Shown here in pieces: positions 1 to 8,627 of a stretch of DNA of 64,000 nt. Position numbers and translations under genes: made by a program. Position 1 is the first letter of the stretch. Each line of letters opens with the position of its first letter. The notes under the pieces are model-generated. The model did not search any database. It was not told the DNA's origin and saw nothing but the letters and a program-made list of their open reading frames with translations. The DNA comes from Clostridiales bacterium (GTDB taxonomy: Bacteria > Bacillota > Clostridia > Lachnospirales > Lachnospiraceae). The stretch is taken from contig JAGZJZ010000019.1 in assembly GCA_018365455.1 (NCBI GenBank), positions 1 to 64,000 on the forward strand. The letters run 5' to 3'.

Positions 1-188
1 GTATTCAGCAATTCCGTTTCCTGAATTTCCTTTGGATCCAGATTCAAAAATGCAGCAATTAATCCCTTTCTTACTTTCTCACTGCACATCAGCTCCTTGA
101 AACAAAAATCTACTGTAGGCAGCATGATAAATGGTTCTGTTTTCTCTTTTTCGTTCGGTATAGCATTTGTTTTGGGCGAATTATTCAT
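1..188 (-). CDS. Rpn-family PD-(D/E)XK nuclease / putative transposase, N-terminal part
   Basis: This is the first 62 codons of a gene that runs off the left edge. Translation from the ATG at 186-188 starts MNNSPKTNAIPNEKEK and continues through FIMLPTVDFCFKELM, the usual N-terminus of Rpn-family (PDDEXK_2) proteins of Clostridia. A clear GAGGAGG ribosome-binding site lies 10 bases upstream on the minus strand. Family members are recombination-promoting nucleases often annotated as transposases. The nuclease core itself is outside the window, so activity cannot be judged. The assignment rests on recognising the N-terminal motif. Confidence 0.75.
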   Translation of the reverse strand, partial: MNNSPKTNAIPNEKEKTEPFIMLPTVDFCFKELMCSEKVRKGLIAAFLNLDPKEIQETELLN

Positions 189-653
189 TGTTTGTCAGTC
201 CTCCTCTTACTTTAAGGCAATTTTCTTTGCAGCGCAAGAGGGGGTAAATATATTTTAAAAAATATATGATAATGTCTTACGGCAAGTATAACAATGCCTT
301 ATTTAATTAATTGTCAGTTGGAAATGATCTGGCTGAACAGCCAGTATTAGAATGTTTTGATACAAATATCATATCACAATAATATACTGAGCGCAACATA
401 TTTTTTTATTAGGTTACTAATTAATTTATAGTCAATTTATATCGCACATTTTTTATGCTACAAATAAGAGCAGTATTTTTATATATGATACCAAATAATG
501 CCAGTAGACATCTTACATTTAAAAGTTTTTGAAAGTTCCATTTATTGCATCTGATATGATAGTATGATAAACTTATTACAATTTAATGGAAAACGCGATA
601 AAATAATATGATATATTTCTGTAATCATAAAATTATGAAAGGAGTTCATATCT
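189..653. other. AT-rich intergenic region with one small hairpin
   Basis: This 465-base stretch has no plausible ORF. It holds the divergent upstream regions of the Rpn gene and the recombinase gene. A perfect 7-bp hairpin (CTGGCTG-AA-CAGCCAG) lies at 329-344. I see no convincing RNA gene or attachment site. Confidence 0.5.
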
Positions 654-1556
654 ATGAGAAAACCAAGTGAATATGCATCCTGTCAGACTCAAAATGCCTG
701 GGTGGATTTTTCCAAAAGGCTGGAAGCAGTATCCCGCGGCAGCTATTGCGGTGATATCAATGAATATATGGATTTTTGCAGAAAAGATCTTTTGGAGACT
801 ACAAGGGCAGATGCTGACCGATATTATGAGAATCTGCTGTCTAAAGTGAGAAATGCAAAAATGAAAGCGACGACAATGGGGAAAAAAATCCGGGAGATTC
901 ATAAATTCTCGGAGTATATTACCCATGAAAAGACTAAATATCAGGCGCCTGGTGCTTTTGATGATTTTTTTTATGAATATTTAATCAGGCTGGTTTCTGC
1001 AGATCAGCTGGTCAGCCCTGTTCCAGTGGAACATTTGGATGCACTTTTAAAAGCAGCAGAGTGCAATACTATGTACTATACCATGTTGGTTTTATTCGGC
1101 CGCATGGGCCTTTCTTCTACGGAGGTCTGCGCTTTAAAACCCAATGATCTTGTGGCTGACCCCAATGGTGTATTTATGATATTAAGGGAAAGTGATGAAA
1201 TGCGATTTGTGCCGGAAGATGTAGCTGCCGTTCTGGAACATTATTTAAGTGTTCGAAAGGACTGTGAATATCTTTTTTATAACCGTTCACAGAATAAATT
1301 AAATGTACAGTACTGCCATTTAATGATGAAAAAGCTCACGGAGGAAGCGGGGGTACCGGGATACAGTGCCAGGGATCTTAGAAATACCTGCGGCAGTATT
1401 ATGTTTGCATATGGTGCCAAGCCGGAGCAGGTTGCAAACCAGCTTGGCATCACCCAGATGCATATAAAGCGCTATGACAATGTGGTATATTCTGACAATC
1501 TCAGTAAGGCGGCAAACGATCTTGTAAAAATCAAGATTGAACCGCCCAAAACTTGA
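654..1556 (+). CDS. Atypical tyrosine recombinase/integrase-like protein
   Basis: A 300-residue protein with an N-terminal SAM-like core-binding part (about 1-115) and a C-terminal phage-integrase catalytic fold (about 120-300). The start at 654 has an AAAGGAG site 7 bases upstream. Several catalytic positions look changed. The first-arginine motif, usually TGLRxSE, reads MGLSSTEV. The HxLRH box reads RDLRNT, keeping the second arginine but not either histidine. A tyrosine is present near the end in KRYDNVVY. Either the enzyme uses a divergent active site or it is a non-catalytic DNA-binding relative. It is a lone gene, convergent with fabV and downstream of the Rpn gene, so it may be a remnant of mobile DNA. 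Confidence 0.75.
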   Translation: MRKPSEYASCQTQNAWVDFSKRLEAVSRGSYCGDINEYMDFCRKDLLETTRADADRYYENLLSKVRNAKMKATTMGKKIREIHKFSEYITHEKTKYQAPGAFDDFFYEYLIRLVSADQLVSPVPVEHLDALLKAAECNTMYYTMLVLFGRMGLSSTEVCALKPNDLVADPNGVFMILRESDEMRFVPEDVAAVLEHYLSVRKDCEYLFYNRSQNKLNVQYCHLMMKKLTEEAGVPGYSARDLRNTCGSIMFAYGAKPEQVANQLGITQMHIKRYDNVVYSDNLSKAANDLVKIKIEPPKT

Positions 1557-1583
1557 AACAGCAGATATCAATTTTCAAACAGA

Positions 1584-2747
1584 CTAAAGTGTAACATCCT
1601 TTGTATAGTCAATCTCATTAAACCGAAATCCGAACATATGATAAAAATCGTTCCAGTAACCGGTCATGTCCGCAAATTGGTTTATATTATCAGAATTAAC
1701 CTGTTCCCAATATTCCATTACCTGGGATTGAACATCTTCCTTCATTTCATAATCATCCAGACGAATGCGGCCTTCATTGTCAACGATGGGGCAGCCTTGA
1801 TTCAATTTTTCACGGAACAGCCGGTTGATTTGTTCAATGCATCCTTCATGCAGGTTCTTGTCCTTCATTACTTTGTAAAGTATTGCCATGTACAGCGGCA
1901 CAATAGGGATGGCAGAACTTGCCTGGGTGACAAGGGCTTTGTTGACGGATATACAGGCATGTATTCCTTTGTCCGCGAATTGCTTGTTAATCTGAAGTGA
2001 AGTGTCATAGAGGTGTTTCTTTGCGATGCCGATGGTTCCATTGTAGTATACGGGATAAGTTAGCTTCGGACCTATGTAAGAATATGCAATTGTCCGTGCA
2101 TTTTGTTCCAGAACATCAGCATCAGAAAGTGCTTTTATCCAGTCCATCCAGTCTTCGCCGCCCATAACTTTAACGGTTGCCGTAACTTCTTCTTCCGATG
2201 CAGGATGAATTGTGGCTTCAGATATAGTATTATCTTTCAGATTCAAAGATTTATTTGTAAAATCCTGTTCCACGGTTTTCAGGGTGGAAGAGTAAACAGT
2301 ACCGTCAGGTGTGGTTCTTCGCGGAGCTGCTAGACTGTAAACAACCATATCAATTTTACCCAGATCCTTTTTAATCATATCAATGGTTTCCAGCTTAATT
2401 TTTTCGGAAAATGCATCCCCATTAATAGTTTTCGCATAATATCCATCAGCCTGTGCGATTTCTTCAAAAGCTTTTGTATTATACCAGCCAGGTGTAGCGG
2501 TTCTGCGGGGCGGAGTGGCAGGCTTTTCAAACATAATGCCAAGGGTCGAAGCATTGCTTCCATAAGCAGCGGTGATCCGGGATGCCAGACCATAACCTGT
2601 GGAAGATCCAATGATCAGGACTTTTTTTGGCCCAGTCGTACTTCCAAGTTTTTTCGTATATTCTATTTGTTTCATTACATTTTCACGGCAGCCGTCCGGA
2701 TGAGCGGTAGTGCAGATAAATTCTCTAACTTTAGGTTCAATTACCAA
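1584..2747 (-). CDS. fabV: Enoyl-ACP / trans-2-enoyl-CoA reductase FabV
   Basis: FabV/TER enzymes reduce the trans-2 double bond of enoyl-ACP or enoyl-CoA with NADH, in fatty acid elongation or butyrate-type fermentation. The 387-residue length is close to the family norm of about 400. The N-terminal Rossmann fold has KVLIIGSSTGYGLASRI (about 42-58). The catalytic Tyr-X8-Lys is visible in YYNGTIGIAKK (about 235-245), preceded by the conserved GPKLTYPV. Translation starts at TTG 2747 behind AAGGAGG at good spacing. It is a single minus-strand gene. Which substrate is used cannot be told from sequence; ter would be an equally valid name if it acts on crotonyl-CoA. Confidence 0.93.
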   Translation of the reverse strand: MVIEPKVREFICTTAHPDGCRENVMKQIEYTKKLGSTTGPKKVLIIGSSTGYGLASRITAAYGSNASTLGIMFEKPATPPRRTATPGWYNTKAFEEIAQADGYYAKTINGDAFSEKIKLETIDMIKKDLGKIDMVVYSLAAPRRTTPDGTVYSSTLKTVEQDFTNKSLNLKDNTISEATIHPASEEEVTATVKVMGGEDWMDWIKALSDADVLEQNARTIAYSYIGPKLTYPVYYNGTIGIAKKHLYDTSLQINKQFADKGIHACISVNKALVTQASSAIPIVPLYMAILYKVMKDKNLHEGCIEQINRLFREKLNQGCPIVDNEGRIRLDDYEMKEDVQSQVMEYWEQVNSDNINQFADMTGYWNDFYHMFGFRFNEIDYTKDVTL

Positions 2748-3034
2748 TTCAGTTCCCTCCTTAATATATAGATACTTTGAATATCAAAACAAATTCTATC
2801 ATATTCTAAGGGAAAAGCCAATACATATTTGCATATGGAATCCCAAGGAATATAAATGATAGAAGTTAAATACTCTTAAATATGATAGTATGAAATTACA
2901 AATCATATTTAAAGAGTCCGCTCCGCGGAAATTATCAGGGGATGAGAAGCCGGTAACCCCCACTGCATTTCCTGTTGACAAATCCCCCTCACCGACCTAC
3001 TATATTTTTATCATTCCTGCCATAATTGACTGCA

Positions 3035-3069
3035 TGTTGGTATCCCATATTTGCACGTTAGTACCAACA
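3035..3069 (+). promoter_or_regulatory. Inverted repeat upstream of the LytTR regulator
   Basis: TGTTGGTA (3035-3042) and TACCAACA (3062-3069) form an 8-bp inverted repeat 42 bases before the LytTR gene start. A TTGACT element at 3026-3031 precedes it. LytTR proteins commonly autoregulate through spaced repeats, so this is a candidate operator. That is inference from position only. Confidence 0.45.
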
Positions 3070-3110
3070 CTATTGCCAAAGGCTAAAAATACCTTATACT
3101 GGAGGAAATA

Positions 3111-3551
3111 ATGAAAATAAAATTAGAAGAGGATTTGTCCCGGGAAGATATAGAGGTTCTCGTAAAATATGCCAGATGGAATCCCACGGTAAGGCGGATT
3201 GCCGCCTTTATGGAGTCAGTTGATAAAACAGTAAAATGTAATTCTGATGCAAGTGAATTGTGGGTGAATGCAGGTGAAATCTATTACATAGAAAGTGTGG
3301 ATAAAAAAACATTTGTATATTGCCGGGATTCTGTGTACCGTTCTGAACTGCGCTTGTATCAGTTGATGGAAGAGCTGGGAAATGCAGGATTTGTCCAGGT
3401 AAGCAAAGCCTGCATTATTAATCTGCAGGTGCTGACCGGAATTCGACCGCTGCTGAACAGCAGAATGGAGGCTACTTTAACCAATGGTGAAAAGATTAAT
3501 ATTACCCGTAAATATGTGGCATCCATAAGGGAAAAATTACAGGAGAGGTGA
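3111..3551 (+). CDS. LytTR-domain DNA-binding transcriptional regulator
   Basis: A 146-residue protein whose residues about 45-144 form a LytTR domain: an INxxEI-like IYYIESVDKKTFVY stretch, then VQVSKACIINLQVLTGI and the terminal ITRKYVASIREKL helix. No receiver domain is present, so this is the stand-alone type. The start follows TGGAGG by 6 bases. Stand-alone LytTR genes followed by a DUF3021 membrane protein are a recurrent pair in Firmicutes. Here the pair leads into an ABC transporter on the same strand, so it probably controls that transporter and itself. Confidence 0.9.
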   Translation: MKIKLEEDLSREDIEVLVKYARWNPTVRRIAAFMESVDKTVKCNSDASELWVNAGEIYYIESVDKKTFVYCRDSVYRSELRLYQLMEELGNAGFVQVSKACIINLQVLTGIRPLLNSRMEATLTNGEKINITRKYVASIREKLQER

Positions 3552-3557
3552 CAGCAA

Positions 3558-3962
3558 ATGAAAAGTATAATGAAAAATTGTCTTGCAACTACGGGACTTT
3601 CACTGGTACTGCTGGCATTTGTTGCAACACTCTACCATGCACGTTTTTTATTTATTGTAAGTGTATACCAGACATTGCTTGCGAATATGATCATTCATCT
3701 GGGTCTTGTCTTATTACAGCGATTTGAAAGCCGGTATTTTATGGTAGAAATCGCAGTGGAAATCGGTTATGTGCTGGTTGTTTTGATTTTATCGGGGTAT
3801 TTTTTTGGCTGGTACAGCAGTACACCCCTTTGGGTATTGATATTTTTGGGAATTGCAGTATATGCGATCGGATGCTTTATCGGTATGTTCCGAATGCGTA
3901 CAGATGTGGATTATATTAATCATCAATTAGATCTCCGAAAGAACAGAATAAATGATAAATAA
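3558..3962 (+). CDS. DUF3021 family membrane protein
   Basis: A 134-residue protein with four predicted hydrophobic segments (about 9-27, 33-52, 65-85, 93-112), matching DUF3021. It begins 6 bases after the LytTR stop with AGGAGAGG upstream, so the two are co-transcribed and probably translationally coupled. DUF3021 partners are thought to modulate the linked LytTR regulator from the membrane. That role is known for the gene pair in general and is not demonstrated by this sequence. Confidence 0.85.
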   Translation: MKSIMKNCLATTGLSLVLLAFVATLYHARFLFIVSVYQTLLANMIIHLGLVLLQRFESRYFMVEIAVEIGYVLVVLILSGYFFGWYSSTPLWVLIFLGIAVYAIGCFIGMFRMRTDVDYINHQLDLRKNRINDK

Positions 3963-4034
3963 ATTATAGAAGCTTTTAAATAGAAATATATGAAATATAG
4001 TAATCTTAATTTTAAATATAGAAAGAGGCAGGGT

Positions 4035-4736
4035 ATGTCATTCATATTAAAGGCAGACAGTATTACGAAAACATTTGCTAAGGAAAAGGTGATAAATGGA
4101 ATTACACTGGAGATAGAAGAGAACACCTTCAGCGTTTTGCTTGGACCCAGCGGATCCGGAAAATCTACCCTGCTGAATATACTTTCCGGGCTTCTGACAC
4201 CTTCTTCTGGAACAGTAAGCCACAGAGGGAAAGATATCACGGCACTGTCGGAAGAAAAGCTTGCGGAATGGAAGCGGTCATTTACAGGAAATATTTTTCA
4301 AAATTATCTTCTGCTTAACAACCTGAATGTTCGGGAAAATATCGAGATAGGGATCAATAAGGGGAGGGATGCATTGGATTTTCGCCAATTGACTGAGATT
4401 TTGGAAATAGATCATCTACTGGATAAGTTTCCTGCCCACTTATCCGGAGGACAGCAGCAGCGTGTTGCCATCGCCAGGGCAGTGATTAAGAAACCTGATA
4501 TACTTTTTTGCGATGAAGCAACCGGATCTCTGGATGAAGCCAATAGCAAAAAGGTAGTATCTCTTCTGCGAAGTCTGCAGAGAGCATTTGGAATAACGGT
4601 GTTATTTGTAACCCATAATATGCAGATTGCAGAAACTGCAGACCGCATCATAACGATCAAAGATGGGCGGATATATAAGGACCGGCATCCGAAAGATCCG
4701 ATTCAACCGGAAGAAATGGTGTGGGGAAGCATATGA
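4035..4736 (+). CDS. ABC transporter ATP-binding protein (MacB/LolD-like)
   Basis: The nucleotide-binding subunit for the FtsX-type permease that follows. Visible motifs are Walker A GPSGSGKSTLL, Q-loop NIFQNYLLL, signature LSGGQQQRVAIARA, Walker B PDILFCDEATGSLD and the switch histidine in LFVTHN. I place the start at the ATG at 4035, behind GAAAGAGGCAGG, giving 233 residues. An in-frame ATG at 3990 adds 15 low-complexity residues with no ribosome-binding site. The stop overlaps the next gene by 4 bases (ATGA). Cargo is unknown; transporters of this class move peptides, antibiotics or lipids, or act mechanically. Confidence 0.93.
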   Translation: MSFILKADSITKTFAKEKVINGITLEIEENTFSVLLGPSGSGKSTLLNILSGLLTPSSGTVSHRGKDITALSEEKLAEWKRSFTGNIFQNYLLLNNLNVRENIEIGINKGRDALDFRQLTEILEIDHLLDKFPAHLSGGQQQRVAIARAVIKKPDILFCDEATGSLDEANSKKVVSLLRSLQRAFGITVLFVTHNMQIAETADRIITIKDGRIYKDRHPKDPIQPEEMVWGSI

Positions 4737-6460
4737 GATTATTATATAAACAGTTTTTCCGGGAATTAATGAAAAATAAAATATATACTGGGCTATTGCT
4801 TTTGCTCACATCTGGCACGTCATTTATGTACTTTTTTGTCCATTTTTCCATAGATGGAAACCGTAAGATACTTCATGCACTTAATTCCCTGAATGAAGAT
4901 CAGTTATTATATCTCAATGGTCTTAATTCTAACACGATTCTTGCAGCAAATGTATTATTGGCATTTACCTGTATGACAGGCTTCGTATTCAGCATGTTTT
5001 ACTACCGCTTTTTTAAAATGGAAAAAAGACAGATTGGATGTGCGAAAGCCCTGGGGTTTAAAGACCGCCAAATTCGAAGTATTTTTCTGGTTTATACAGC
5101 GGGGATTACAGCCGCAGGCGGTTTCATTGGAATCGGTGCAGGATATTTTGCATCTGATATACTGATCAATGCCGGCGAACTGACTTATATGCAAACGGGT
5201 TTAGTTAAGGCACTGGATATAAAGAGTATATTAGTGGGCTTATTGTTTCCTTTAGCGGTATTTGTTTTCCTTACCTTTTGTAACTATTTCTATATAAAAA
5301 GGAAGGAAAGCGGCCTGCTTCTGGCAGGTGTGGTTCAGGAATCCAAATATACCATGGGATTGCGTTTAGCCAATAAGATTACAGCATTCTTTCCCAAGGG
5401 AAACAGAAGCGCTCTTAGACTGGCACTTCGTAAACCGGTAGCTTTAATATTAATCATTATTTCTGTTATGAGCTTTTCGGTAATGCTTATTCTGGGATTT
5501 GCCTTGAATTTGAGCAGCCAGAAGATATTTGACTCCCAGATGAAGGGACACCATTATCTGTATGATACCCATTTTCGTGAGCCTGTCCCCTTCCCAGGCA
5601 TAGAGGGGGAAGAAGAGCCAGAAAGCCTGCCCTATCTGACTGCCGACGGTGTGATAGAGAAAGATGGGGAAAAGGTAAGTCAGACCGTAGTTGGCATAGA
5701 AGTTGGGAAAGCTTTGTTTGAATTAGTTGATTTGGAGGAAAAACCGCTGACCATTCCCGGGGAAAATGAAGTCGTGATTGGTACAGCCTTAAATGAGCTG
5801 TATGGGTTACAGGCAGGGGACAGGATTGTTCTGTCCCTGGGTAATGAGGACTATGATGCAGTTATATCGGGCATAGCTTATAATGCGGCATTAAATTCGG
5901 TCTATATTTCTAAGCAGGAGCTGGCACAGCGGCTGGCGCTTCCTTCGGATTACTGCAGCGGCATATGGAGCATGAAGGATCTGCATCTGGGAGGTGAAGT
6001 AACCACAAAAGAGCAGAGAATAGATAAACTGGAACGGGACGCTGTTTCCAATAAGAGCAGTGCGGTAATCAATGAGGTGCTGGGCTGTGTAGTTGGATGC
6101 ATCCTTTTGTTTCTCGCGCTTTATATGAATTTTCAAGACAGCATCCGGGATATCCTGATTCTTCATCTGTTGGGTTATAAGGTAAAAGAGATTCGGAAAA
6201 TGCTGATCAATATCTACGGTCCCATGATGCGGCTTTTCTTTTTTCTGACCCTGATTCCGGCAATTGAGTTAGTTCGTTCTATCCTTCGTACTCTCTCTCT
6301 ACAGATCGGGGATTACATTCCTTTTCAGACCAATGGATTCATTCTGGCGGGAATATTTGTGCTTCTGAATTTAGTCTATATGCTGGTACAGGTCAGTTTC
6401 CATGGGGGAGTCAAAAGGATTATAAGAAATGAAGATGTGGCTTCTTATACCGATTCCTAA
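4733..6460 (+). CDS. FtsX-like ABC transporter permease
   Basis: A 575-residue membrane subunit partnered with the preceding ATPase. It has an N-terminal transmembrane segment (about 15-35), two further pairs at about 55-80 and 110-180, a helix near 240-265, an extracytoplasmic domain at about 275-440 and C-terminal helices at about 445-565. The FtsX core is seen around FRMEK-like FKMEKRQIGCAKALGF. The ATG at 4733 overlaps the ATPase stop; a GTG at 4721 is less likely. The LytTR-DUF3021-ATPase-permease order suggests an inducible stress or antimicrobial-peptide response unit, by inference. Confidence 0.88.
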   Translation: MRLLYKQFFRELMKNKIYTGLLLLLTSGTSFMYFFVHFSIDGNRKILHALNSLNEDQLLYLNGLNSNTILAANVLLAFTCMTGFVFSMFYYRFFKMEKRQIGCAKALGFKDRQIRSIFLVYTAGITAAGGFIGIGAGYFASDILINAGELTYMQTGLVKALDIKSILVGLLFPLAVFVFLTFCNYFYIKRKESGLLLAGVVQESKYTMGLRLANKITAFFPKGNRSALRLALRKPVALILIIISVMSFSVMLILGFALNLSSQKIFDSQMKGHHYLYDTHFREPVPFPGIEGEEEPESLPYLTADGVIEKDGEKVSQTVVGIEVGKALFELVDLEEKPLTIPGENEVVIGTALNELYGLQAGDRIVLSLGNEDYDAVISGIAYNAALNSVYISKQELAQRLALPSDYCSGIWSMKDLHLGGEVTTKEQRIDKLERDAVSNKSSAVINEVLGCVVGCILLFLALYMNFQDSIRDILILHLLGYKVKEIRKMLINIYGPMMRLFFFLTLIPAIELVRSILRTLSLQIGDYIPFQTNGFILAGIFVLLNLVYMLVQVSFHGGVKRIIRNEDVASYTDS

Positions 6461-6750
6461 TAATCTTCCAGCAGAAAATGCGGTGTATCAAGGGTCGGTA
6501 AGAAGTGTATCAGCACCTCCTTACAATCTGCCGCGTTGCCGTCAAACAGTATAGATAAGATTCATAACAAAATGCTGCCCCGCCGGTTTTTAATCGACAG
6601 AGCAGCATTCTTATGTGAAATGATATTGCATATCCTCCCAGCATGGGTCCCAATTAACTGCAGTTGTGTATTGAAATTCTTTTACGGGGTAGATCCTTTG
6701 GCAGTGGGCGTTCAGTTGGCGGGGAAGGATTCACAAGCGTTATGGGATTT
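6461..6750. other. Intergenic region with a loose hairpin
   Basis: No gene is apparent. AATGCTGC (6571-6578) and GCAGCATT (6602-6609) can pair across a 23-base loop. The loop is long and there is no clear T-run, so a terminator role is doubtful. Confidence 0.35.
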
Positions 6751-7269
6751 TTACTCTTTGCTCTTTTCTAACCCTTGGTTTTGCAGATGATAATTATATT
6801 TTTCCATAGATTTTCCGTCTAATATCTCTGCAATCAAATCCTCTCGGCTTTCAAATTGATTTAGCCATGGCAGGGCTGCATTTTGAAAATAGGATCGAAT
6901 TTCATGAGCGAACTGCTCAAGGCTGCGATCATCATTTACAGGCCACCATCTTTCTTCTCCATAGTATTCATGAGATGGCCGCATTTTGATTTGACAGTCG
7001 GATTCATAAAAATTTCTATTCTGGATTATCATATCTTTTTCAAAATACAACCCTATATTTACGGTCAAACTACAATTTTTATTATGGTTGTATCTGTATT
7101 TCTGAAAATTCACAATTTTGCACAAGCCATTTTCCTGATATAGCCTGAAGTTTTGTCCATTTTGTCTGAATCCCAGCGGTTTGAAATATTCCTCGAAGAT
7201 ATTTCTGATTAATACTTTTATTTTTTGATTTAAATCATGATAGGCGATCGGATCATCTTTGCTGTCCAT
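6751..7269 (-). CDS. DUF4304 domain protein
   Basis: A 172-residue soluble protein of the DUF4304 type. The recognisable layout is an N-terminal helix followed by LGFRQNGQNFRLYQ and VNFQKYRYNHN, then a beta-rich middle ending in a HEIRSYFQNAALPWL helix. No signal peptide or membrane segment is visible. The ribosome-binding site before 7269 is weak, so the start is less certain than the frame. DUF4304 has no assigned function, and the flanking genes give no clue. Confidence 0.75.
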   Translation of the reverse strand: MDSKDDPIAYHDLNQKIKVLIRNIFEEYFKPLGFRQNGQNFRLYQENGLCKIVNFQKYRYNHNKNCSLTVNIGLYFEKDMIIQNRNFYESDCQIKMRPSHEYYGEERWWPVNDDRSLEQFAHEIRSYFQNAALPWLNQFESREDLIAEILDGKSMEKYNYHLQNQGLEKSKE

Positions 7270-7533
7270 AAAGCCGGCAGATTTTGAAATATGAATGTGA
7301 CTCCCTCCCTTTCTAATGATGATTTCACTTTCATCTGGCTGTGAAGAACTCAGAACATAAAAAAATGCTCTGCGGTATGTAGAAAAAAGGTTCTAAAACA
7401 GCGCATATTTTGTATTATACAATAGAATTTTAGATTTTTGTTGAAAATTGTATTAAATAGTAGATTTTTTGACATGATCAATTTGTTCCTTCTTTGGGGG
7501 TAGAAGCATATTTTAAAAAAGGAGGAAATGCAG

Positions 7534-8598
7534 ATGGTCACAATAAGTATATGTATGATTGTTAAAAATGAGGAATCTGTTCTGGAAAGGTGCTTATCTA
7601 CAGTAAGAGGAATTGCGGATGAACTTATCATCGTAGATACTGGTTCAACGGATGGAACAAAAGAGATTGCAAGGAAATTTACGGAGCAGGTGTATGATTT
7701 TGTATGGTGCGATGATTTTTCAAAAGCCAGAAATTATTCTTTTTCAAAAGCTTCATGCGATTATTGTATGTGGCTGGATGCAGATGATGTACTGTTACCG
7801 GAGGATCAGCAAAACCTCCTGGAGTTGAAGAAAAACCTGAATCCAAGTGTTTCTGTTGTGATGATGAAATATAATACTGCTTTTGATGAGGATGGCAATC
7901 CCATCTTCACCTATTACAGAGAAAGGCTGCTGCGCCGTTGCGATTCCTTTCAATGGAAGGGAGCTATTCATGAGGCTATATCTCCATCAGGATTGATTGA
8001 ATATAGTGACATCGCAGTTTCACACAGAAAGCTAAAAGTAGCAGACCCTATGAGAAATCTGAGGATTTTTCAAAATATGGTTAATAATGGCGTAGCTTTA
8101 GTACCTAGGGAACAATTTTACTATGCGAGAGAGCTCTACTACCATGGAAAATATGAAGAGTCTTATAGACAATTTAAGGATTTTTTAGATGGAAAGCAAG
8201 GGTGGATTGAAAATAATATTTCGGCTTGCCAGTTTATGGGATATTGTGACTATAGATTGGAACGACCGGAAGAAGCGTTGTCTTGTTATTTCAGAAGTTT
8301 TGAATATGATGAGCCAAGGGCGGAAGTGTGCTGCGATATTGGCAAACATTTTCTGGATTTGAAGCAATACCAGCTGGCGGTTTACTGGTATAAGCTGGCG
8401 CTGACTTGTAAGAGGGTTGATGATAAAGGAACATTTGTACAAACAGATTGTTATGATTTTATTCCGTTCATTCAGCTGTGTGTGTGCTTTTATGCACTTG
8501 GCGATTTTGAAAAGGCGGTGATGTATAATGAGTCTGCAGGAAAGGTGAGACCTAATCATCCCTCTTACTTAAGCAACAAGGAGTTTTTTGCAAAATAA
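7534..8598 (+). CDS. Family 2 glycosyltransferase with C-terminal TPR-like repeats
   Basis: The N-terminal GT-A domain (about 1-200) has TISICMIVKNEE, ELIIVDTGSTDGT and the metal-binding DxD in MWLDADD. The C-terminal half (about 205-354) is a series of paired helices like TPRs. I prefer the ATG at 7534, 8 bases after GGAGG; the ATG at 7528 is too close to it. The next gene, 29 bases downstream, encodes a threonine-rich collagen-like spore protein. The obvious inference is that this enzyme glycosylates the Thr residues of the G-X-T repeats, as happens on BclA-type proteins. A precise donor sugar cannot be predicted. Confidence 0.9.
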   Translation: MVTISICMIVKNEESVLERCLSTVRGIADELIIVDTGSTDGTKEIARKFTEQVYDFVWCDDFSKARNYSFSKASCDYCMWLDADDVLLPEDQQNLLELKKNLNPSVSVVMMKYNTAFDEDGNPIFTYYRERLLRRCDSFQWKGAIHEAISPSGLIEYSDIAVSHRKLKVADPMRNLRIFQNMVNNGVALVPREQFYYARELYYHGKYEESYRQFKDFLDGKQGWIENNISACQFMGYCDYRLERPEEALSCYFRSFEYDEPRAEVCCDIGKHFLDLKQYQLAVYWYKLALTCKRVDDKGTFVQTDCYDFIPFIQLCVCFYALGDFEKAVMYNESAGKVRPNHPSYLSNKEFFAK

Positions 8599-8627
8599 AA
8601 TTTGTATCAGAGTGGAGGAAGAACAAA

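Noticed and set aside
7507..7515. CATATTTTA as a sporulation sigma-factor -10 element before the glycosyltransferase
   Set aside because: It lies so close to the ribosome-binding site that transcription would start within it, and no matching -35 is visible.
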